DNA of 64,000 nucleotides from Eucommia ulmoides (taxonomy: Eukaryota > Streptophyta > Magnoliopsida > Garryales > Eucommiaceae): the NCBI GenBank assembly GCA_016647705.1, contig CM028336.1:8320880-8384879 (forward strand), given 5' to 3'. Numbering within the stretch: the first letter of the stretch is position 1; each line of letters begins with the position of its first letter. The position numbers and the translations under genes are program-made. Under the pieces are notes generated by a model that saw only the letters and a list, made by a program, of their open reading frames with translations, did not search any database and was not told the origin of the DNA. Shown one piece after another: positions 58,202 to 64,000 of the stretch.

Positions 58202-58970
58202 AAATAGGGCCTTAGTCATTTTCAAATAATGGATGTGAAAAAATAATCTAACATTGACAAATAGTGCCAAAAGCTCAAAGTAACATGTAATAATAAGCCC
58301 ATAAACTTGATCGTTAACATTGTTTGTGTTGCTCTCATTCTCTCTGAGGAACTGAAGAACAGAATATAGACCCTGAGTCATTCTCGGTGTTGATTTATTC
58401 AGTCATAGTAATTTCATCCATCACATGGGTCCTCACGAGATTCGCCTACCACTACTCAAGAACGTACACCGGCTACCAGAAGAGAACCATTCTCCACACT
58501 GCTCCCAACACAGAGCTTTGCATCCTTGTATGCGCTTACAGGTCGGACGACGGCTTTGCCTCCCTCAAACTTATAGGAAGCTGCAGTCCAGTGGCAGTTT
58601 ACGTGCTCCACCTGATGGAGCTGGCGGGAAGGGCATCGCCACTCCTGATTAATCACCAGCTAAGTCAGAAATCCTCCACAGCCACGACGTCACGTTCACA
58701 GAATGTCTTTGAGATCTTCATACCGCTACAACAAGAGTACCAGGATTTGATCAGTGTTTAGGCCTTTACCTCCATGTCGTTGATGAAGTTCATGCACCAG
58801 GATATATGTTCATTGGCATTTGATAAGTCTCTGTCGATGTTATTACTAGCTTTTCACAAGAAATGGAACCATCTGGGCAAGTTGGTTTTCGACAACAATG
58901 CATTGAGAATGGTAAGAAATTTTGAATGATGTTTATCTCATATAATGTTGTAATTGGGCTTTTATACTAG

Positions 58971-59300
58971 TGTAGGGTGGTCTTAAACCTCTCTCAACTA
59001 AAAAAATTAGCTCGTGAAGTGAGGCTTTCTCTCACACTTATAATCTGACCATCAACTGCTCCCATATCCGAGGTGAGATAAACCTATCAATCTCTCTCTC
59101 ACACATAAGGTCTTTGGTTGGCTAACTCTCGACCATCTCTCCATTTATGACTATTGGGTCTGAATTGTCGTAACCAGTGTTGGATGGTTTTAGGCCGCTT
59201 TTAACCCCAAAAGTTAACTCATTAGATAGAGTTTCCCTTATACTCATAATTTGACCACCAGCTCATTCCGTATCCGATGTGGGGGTAAACCTAACATATA
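58971..59300. repeat. Two diverged ~120-bp repeats in a CHX intron
   Basis: Copies at about 58971-59092 and 59178-59299 share the frame ggRtggt.tta, then ttagctcgt/ttaactcat, then ctYatac..ataatYtgaccaYcaRctc, and ccRtatccgaNgtg followed by aaacctaac/tc. The last phrase is common in dispersed repeats of plants. No coding content. Confidence 0.65.
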
Positions 59301-59916
59301 AGTAGAATCCGACGATTTTTTTTTTTTAATTTTTTTTTTCACTAAATTTTTTCTAAACAGGTAAACCAACAAGTGCTCGAAACAGCCCCTTGTTCGGTCG
59401 GAATCCTCATTGATAGTAGCAAAATCAAAGGCCTCCCCTCCACTACTCCGTTGAACACATCTTATAACGTTGCTGTCATTTTCTTGGGAGGCGACGATGA
59501 CAGGGAGGCCCTGGCATACGGAAAACGACTATCGAAATCAATAGAGCCGCTTCAGCTGACAGTTTTCCGGCTAGTGCCCTGGGATGAAATTGATGACGGA
59601 GTTAAAGAGTAGGACAGTGTCCTCGACATCGAGGTTTTGAAAGATTTAAGGTTTATGTGTTCGAACCAACGCAACATAGATTACAGGGAAGAAAAAAATC
59701 AGGGATGGGCCGGATACTGCATTGGTAGTTAATGAGATTAAGGAAGAATATGATCTCATCATTGTGGGGCGGCGCCACCGCGAGAACTCGTCAATTCTGA
59801 CGGGGTTGACGGAGTGGAACGAGTTGCCGGAGTTGGGTCCAATCGGAGACATACTTGCATCGGAGGAAATCAAGAGACCGGTTGTGGTTGTGCAACAGCA
59901 AATGGTGAAGAAATGA

Positions 59917-60405
59917 GGAAATTTGATATGTATATATAGAGTTTTATCTTATCAAATTCCTCGCAATTATTGTATTAAAGTTAATATATGAATTAGGAAA
60001 TAGTTAAATTAAACTTGCAAACTACAGGCCATTATGAGATTTTTTATTTTGGCATTGTTTTCCATTTTTAGTTTTTTCTCTAAAAATAGTCTTTGTGGTG
60101 TGATCCTAATTTCATTTTTTTTGGAGGCGCTGACTATTCATTTTGTTTTTTAGGGTGAAACTACCAATTAAACCATATGGTTTTTTATGCACCAATCAAT
60201 CCTTATGTGATTTCGCGGACTGGTTTATCTCTCTTAAATAAGTCCATACCTTCTTTATATTCGCTACATCCCTAAAAATGCGGAATAAAACATGGTAATA
60301 TATTACCAATGAAATTGATCACAAAACCTAAAATTTCTCTTAACTGTGATTGTTATTCAATGATTTTTTTGCATTACAACGATCTATAAATCATGATTTT
60401 CAAAA
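59917..60405. other. CHX pseudogene 2 downstream spacer
   Basis: AT-rich sequence after the CHX stop. No gene or terminal repeat was seen. Confidence 0.4.
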
Positions 60406-61151
60406 TGACATATTAATTTTATTTTAATTTTTTGAGTTCTGAATTGGTATGCATGTTAATATTATATATAACGTTAATTGTGATATTAATGTTACATATA
60501 ACATCGCTATAATATGTGTGTTATCATAAGTGTTGAATATAACATTAAATGTAATAGAAATAACATCTATTAATGTTGATAATAACAGAAATTATATGTG
60601 TGTTGAATGTAACATGACTTACTGATAAAGATGATTTAGATATTGAATGTAACACTCAACTATATTTTGATAATGTATAAAATCGTGTTAATTGTAAGAA
60701 AATTGAAAATTGTGGAAGAACCATGTTGAATGTAATAACGTCTTAGGCATAAATTACACATTTCACCCCTCAATTTCCTTTATATTTTTAAAAGCAAACA
60801 TTTTTAATTTTATAAACATATTTTCCTCTTTATAGGATGCTTGCTTTCATATTTACTCTTGTTCTTTGCTTATTTATTTTTGAAAAAATAAATAAGTAAA
60901 TAAAATATGGGAAAGGAAGAAAAAAAAAATTAACTAGCTTTGAGAATGTGAGTGTCTATCTACACCCCCATGTTGATTTATAAATTATGATAGCTATTAA
61001 TTTTATTTTATTTTGTGAGTTCTGGATTACTATACATGGGAATGCTTTATTTATTTATATATATATATATATATAACATCACCCCGTAAGTGTTGAATAT
61101 AACATTCAATATAATAGAAATAACATCTATTAATGTTGATAATAATACAAA

Positions 61152-61524
61152 AGATAAAAGATAAAATGTAATAGTATGCCAAAGAACAGACACCGATCAA
61201 ATAGGACAATCTTTCTTTATAGCGTGCACAAGCACCAGCGAATCACTTTCTACATGAAGCGGATGAAAACCCAAAAGGAGAGCCCTCTGAATACCGATAT
61301 TTTCATTTCCCACGTCTATCGTGAATGTAATTTTGTGGCGGACTGTCTAGCCAATATCACTACTTCTAGTAGTGTTGTTTTCTATCATTCCGAGAGTTCC
61401 TTACCTCCTTCCGTTTGTTTGCTCTTATGGGAGGATCGACAGGGACTTCCTCGTCTCAGGATGTAATCCTTTTTTATTTTTTCAATAATATGCCTTAGGG
61501 CTTTTTTCTTTAAAAAAAAAAAAA
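61152..61524 (+). mobile_element. Young 5'-truncated LINE
   Basis: Flanked by a perfect 17-bp duplication gttgataataatacaaa (61135-61151 and 61525-61541). The A tail is at 61512-61524. Only the extreme 3' end remains: the C-terminal RNase H-like part of ORF2 and about 55 bp of 3' sequence. Truncation at the 5' end and a duplication of this length are typical of target-primed reverse transcription. The unduplicated left repeat shows the empty site. Confidence 0.9.
61176..61466 (+). pseudogene. LINE ORF2 C-terminal RNase H fragment
   Basis: The reading frame is open to a stop at 61464. It contains IFISHVYRECNFVADCLANI, matching the RNase H-like end of plant L1 ORF2 (H.yRE.N..AD.LA), then DRQGLPRLRM at the C-terminus. 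The core endonuclease and reverse transcriptase are missing, so the fragment is inactive. Its open frame fits recent insertion. Confidence 0.75.
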
Positions 61525-62137
61525 GTTGATAATAATACAAATTATATATGTATTGAATGTAAAATGACTTACTGATAAAGGTGATTTGAATATTAAATAT
61601 AATACTCAACTGGTTTTAATAATGTGTAAGACCGTATTAATTGTAATGTAAAAATTAAAAATTATGAAAATATCATGTAATAATGTATTAGGCATAAATT
61701 ATTCATTTCACCCCCTCACTTTCCTTTATATTTTTGAAACAGACATTTTTCATTTTTTAAACATATTTTCCTCTTTATGGATGCTTGTTTTCCTATTTAC
61801 TCCTGTTCTTTGCCCTTTTTCTTATTTTTTTTTTTTTAATGAATAAATAAAATATGGGGAAAAAAATCTACCTGGAGTGTCTATCTACACCCTACATTGA
61901 TCGATGCATGTGGGCCATTCATCCCATTTTCAACTCTTAATTCTTCTCTTTAATTTTGACTCTCCCTAATTATCCTCCTTCTCATCTTAAATTCTTTTGG
62001 AAAAAAAAACCCAAAAAATATAACTATAATCAAGAAAAAAAAACCCTTGAAATTTTGTTTCTTTCAACCTTAAATTCAGACAAATTAATACCGCCCCATT
62101 TTCTTTGTTTGTGTGTGGGGTTGTGTTTTGGTGAAGA

Positions 62138-62377
62138 ATGGCGATGGTGGAGCAGAAACAGTTAAGAGGGGATGTTCCGGGAGAAGGAAAGGAACCGTGT
62201 ATCGTGAATATTGCGCTGCACTCGCCGGGAATATGGTCGATGTCGGAGGCGAAAGGGTTTTTGAGCTACGCTTTGCCGAGGCTTCAATTACAACTCAGTG
62301 TCATCATCCTCCTCACTCAATGCCTTCATGCCTTGTTCAAACGTCTCTATCTCCCTCGCCTTGTCTCCGAGATCATG
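62138..62377 (+). CDS. Cation/H+ exchanger (CHX) gene 3, first exon
   Basis: The 80-codon exon starts at ATG 62138 (MAMVEQKQLRGDVPGEGKEP) and ends ...LPRLVSEIM|gtaccc, a phase-0 donor. Its GIWSMSEAKGFLSYALPRLQ matches exon 1 of CHX pseudogene 2 and the start of plant CHX proteins, just before the first membrane segment. No frame damage is visible. Exon 2 (AGVILGP...) does not appear before 64000. Either intron 1 is long, possibly enlarged by insertion, or the gene is truncated. It is the only member of the array here that could still be active. Two start choices (62138 and 62144) are in frame; I take the first. Confidence 0.7.
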
Positions 62378-62389
62378 GTACCCTCTCTC

Positions 62390-62450
62390 CTCCCCCCCCC
62401 CCTCTCTCTATATATACATACATACATACATACATATACATATATATGTT
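62390..62450. repeat. Simple repeats after CHX3 exon 1
   Basis: A C run, a short CT run and (ATAC)n/(TA)n repeats at the start of intron 1. Confidence 0.85.
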
Positions 62451-62639
62451 GTTTTGATATGAAAACAATTTCGTTGGGTTTTTTTTTTTTAAGGAAAACG
62501 GTTAGGGTTTTGTTCGTGTGTAATATTCTAAGGTTTTTTCTTTTAAAAAAAAAAAAAAAAAAGTTGTTGAGGATAGTTTTGACTGATGAAAAATTCATAA
62601 TCAGGTAGAAAAATGAATATAATTTTAAAGTGACAAACG

Positions 62640-64000
62640 AATTTTTTTTTTGAATAATATTCCACATTGATAGGAAATTTTAATGTAATTTGAATTAAAT
62701 AAATTTAAAGTGATTTGTGTGCTGAAAATATTTTTTACGAATTAATGAACCAAAACAATGTTTAAAAATAATAATAATAATAATAATTATAATAGACGTC
62801 ACATGGTTAATTTTTCAACTTCGAATTTTAACTTTATGACAGTTTGCAGTTTGATCGTCACCACAACTAATCAGCTAATTGATTTTCTTGCAACACAGCA
62901 CAACACATTGAAATTACAAAGCACAAATGTGCACAAACAAGCACACAAAAATTATAGGAAAAACCCAACCTTATATTAATTTAGGAAGAAAGAACCAAAA
63001 ATCACAATTTCAGTCTCATTCGCAGGAACAATCCTCTTTGTTGAACCAGACATACAAAATAGGTATAAATAGGAACAAATAGTAGTTGATAGCCCTAACT
63101 GCCTAGGAAACAGTCACCCAGACATGTATGAGCATCTGTAACCTAACTGTCATGTGGCAGTTACCAAGCCTTACTAGCCAAGAACCCATAACCGCTACAC
63201 ATGCCTTGAACATGTGCCACAACTTCCCAGCACACTAAGGCTTTCAGGAGGTAGTACTTAGGTGCTACATTCCATTAACTTGGCGTCATGCCCACACGTT
63301 GCCTGGTATGTCATCTTGTTCCCTTGATCACGCTGACATTTGTCAACGCCTATGTTCTGCTTCTTGCATTACCATAACGTGTTTTGCCCTCACGTTTTAC
63401 CTCTGTTAGCTTGGCCACGTACTCAAGCTTGCTTTCATTTTGGGCTTATGATGTTAATCTTACCGTTGTGCCTAGGATCGTCATGTCCTGTTTAAGTGAC
63501 GCCCGATGTCCACCATTATCATCAAGTGGCACTCAAGTGCGCCTACGCATGCTGCTCCTAGCTGTGTGCTTAGGATTGTTTTGTGCTTTGCCTCAATGTC
63601 ACCCAACGCTTGCTAACATTGACCCGTGAAGCCCTATTTTACCGACGTTCATCGCGTCCCGATTTTTCACCCGTGTCGAGAATCTTGGGTAAACCTTACC
63701 TACGTCTTTCCATTATATCTTAGTCCTTGTATACATGTGACCTACACCGAGTTCGTGGCCAATTGGGCTTTTGATTTGATCAAAGTAGAGTACCTTGCCT
63801 TGGTGTGCCCATGCCCTTTAGCATGCCTAGGGTCCATGCCATGCCGAGGGTCTGGAGGGAAGAGTATCCCCCTTATAATATTTTAAGCAAAAAAACTCAA
63901 GCGACACTAATAAACATCCAAATATCCAATAAGGTATAATGGAATCAACAATGGGCCTAGCCCATGGTTGACTTTCTTGGTGTAGATCGATGTTTAGTCC
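62640..64000. other. Unassigned sequence, possibly a dispersed repeat
   Basis: From about 63000 the base composition becomes more balanced and the frames 63384-63629 and 63626-63886 are open, but they show no domain I recognise. Words such as gccttggtgtgcccatgccc and catgccatgccgagggtc look repeat-like. It may be an insertion in CHX3 intron 1, entering from the right. I cannot name the family. Confidence 0.35.

Larger units (their letters stand above)
54994..59916 (+). pseudogene. Cation/H+ exchanger (CHX) pseudogene 2, five exons
   Basis: Exon 1 (54994-55259) carries GIWSLSDAKAFLTYTLPRLQ. Exon 2 (55409-55967) starts AGVILGPTILGRVSPTELNM, transmembrane antiporter core. Exon 3 (56337-56761) has SGIFMPLLLAYCGMKIDLFI. 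Exon 4 (58363-58911) has YTGYQKRTILHTAPNTELC. Exon 5 (59361-59916) has APCSVGILID, GGDDDREALAYGKRLSKS and GPIGDILASEEIKRPVVVV with a normal stop. Borders follow GT/AG. Damage: frame changes in exon 1 (duplicated gggattgatgtat; shift near 55215), T instead of the expected G at the end of exon 2, which would create TGA after splicing, TAG at 58759 where copy 1 has His, TAG at 59610, and a shift near 59695. A CPA2 transporter relic, clearly related to copies 1 and 3. Confidence 0.85.
60406..61900. repeat. Direct duplication of ~550 bp, right copy carrying a LINE
   Basis: The left copy is about 60406-60975. The right copy is about 61000-61895, extended by the 373-bp LINE and its 17-bp duplication. 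Shared phrases include gaaataacatctattaatgt, gacttactgataaag.tgatt, attaggcataaatta and acatattttcctctttat. Both contain tgttgaatRtaac words. Confidence 0.85.

Noticed and set aside
62138-62608. 156-codon open frame as a single CHX protein piece
   Set aside because: Only the first 80 codons match CHX; the frame then runs through the donor site into simple repeats, so the exon is ended at 62377.

Overview
This looks like nuclear DNA of an AT-rich flowering plant, probably a eudicot. The coding remains are all plant families: a tandem set of cation/H+ exchanger (CHX) genes, a retinoblastoma-related (RBR) fragment, a WEB-family coiled-coil fragment, Mutator-like (MULE) transposase with a Ulp1 protease passenger, Ty1/copia and L1-type retroelements, hAT elements and tRNA-derived SINEs. 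I see no rRNA, tRNA or CRISPR and no bacterial gene organisation. Only one coding piece looks undamaged: the first exon of a CHX gene near the right end. Most of the window is layered mobile DNA.

Layout: 1-4.07 kb is a broken Ty1/copia element with its 3' LTR. 4.08-6.27 kb is a LINE-like element that encodes an RNA-recognition-motif (RRM) protein but no reverse transcriptase. 8.84-10.63 kb and 11.06-12.77 kb are two probable solo LTRs, each flanked by a 5-bp duplication. The second holds a hAT element, which in turn holds a MITE. 13.0-17.0 kb is a 5'-truncated CHX pseudogene. 18.8-22.99 kb holds a foldback element and a MULE-like repeat (copy X). 23.1-26.0 kb ends in a Helitron-type terminus and carries a WEB-family exon.

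26,120-43,181 is the centrepiece: a roughly 17-kb MULE bounded by a 9-bp repeat (taaaattaa). It carries a decayed MuDR-type transposase (+), a multi-exon Ulp1/SUMO-protease-like gene (-), a second copy of that gene whose protease domain is deleted, and a captured RBR fragment. It also has arrays of a 235-bp repeat and many copies of the 20-bp palindrome TTCAGTAGATATCTACTGAA or close variants. It resembles the known plant Kaonashi/CUMULE class of Ulp1-carrying MULEs. The palindrome arrays, the duplicated passenger and the RBR capture are the points I would examine first.

43.3-46.1 kb contains leader-like GC-rich sequence and a duplicated unidentified unit. 46.8-54.5 kb is a nest. A SINE with a perfect 14-bp duplication lies just before a LINE. 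That LINE is split by an inverted copy of its own family, and its 3' tail is split by MULE-like copy Y with 9-bp duplications. 54.7-59.9 kb is a second CHX pseudogene (five exons) with a second SINE in intron 3. 60.4-61.9 kb is a tandem duplication, one half carrying a young 5'-truncated LINE with a perfect 17-bp duplication. 62.1 kb starts a third CHX gene whose exon 2 is not found before the window ends.

The host genes suggest a CHX tandem array that has been decaying and expanding through insertions. The mobile elements supply most of the sequence and several stratigraphic markers. All calls rest on reading the sequence; no database search was run.
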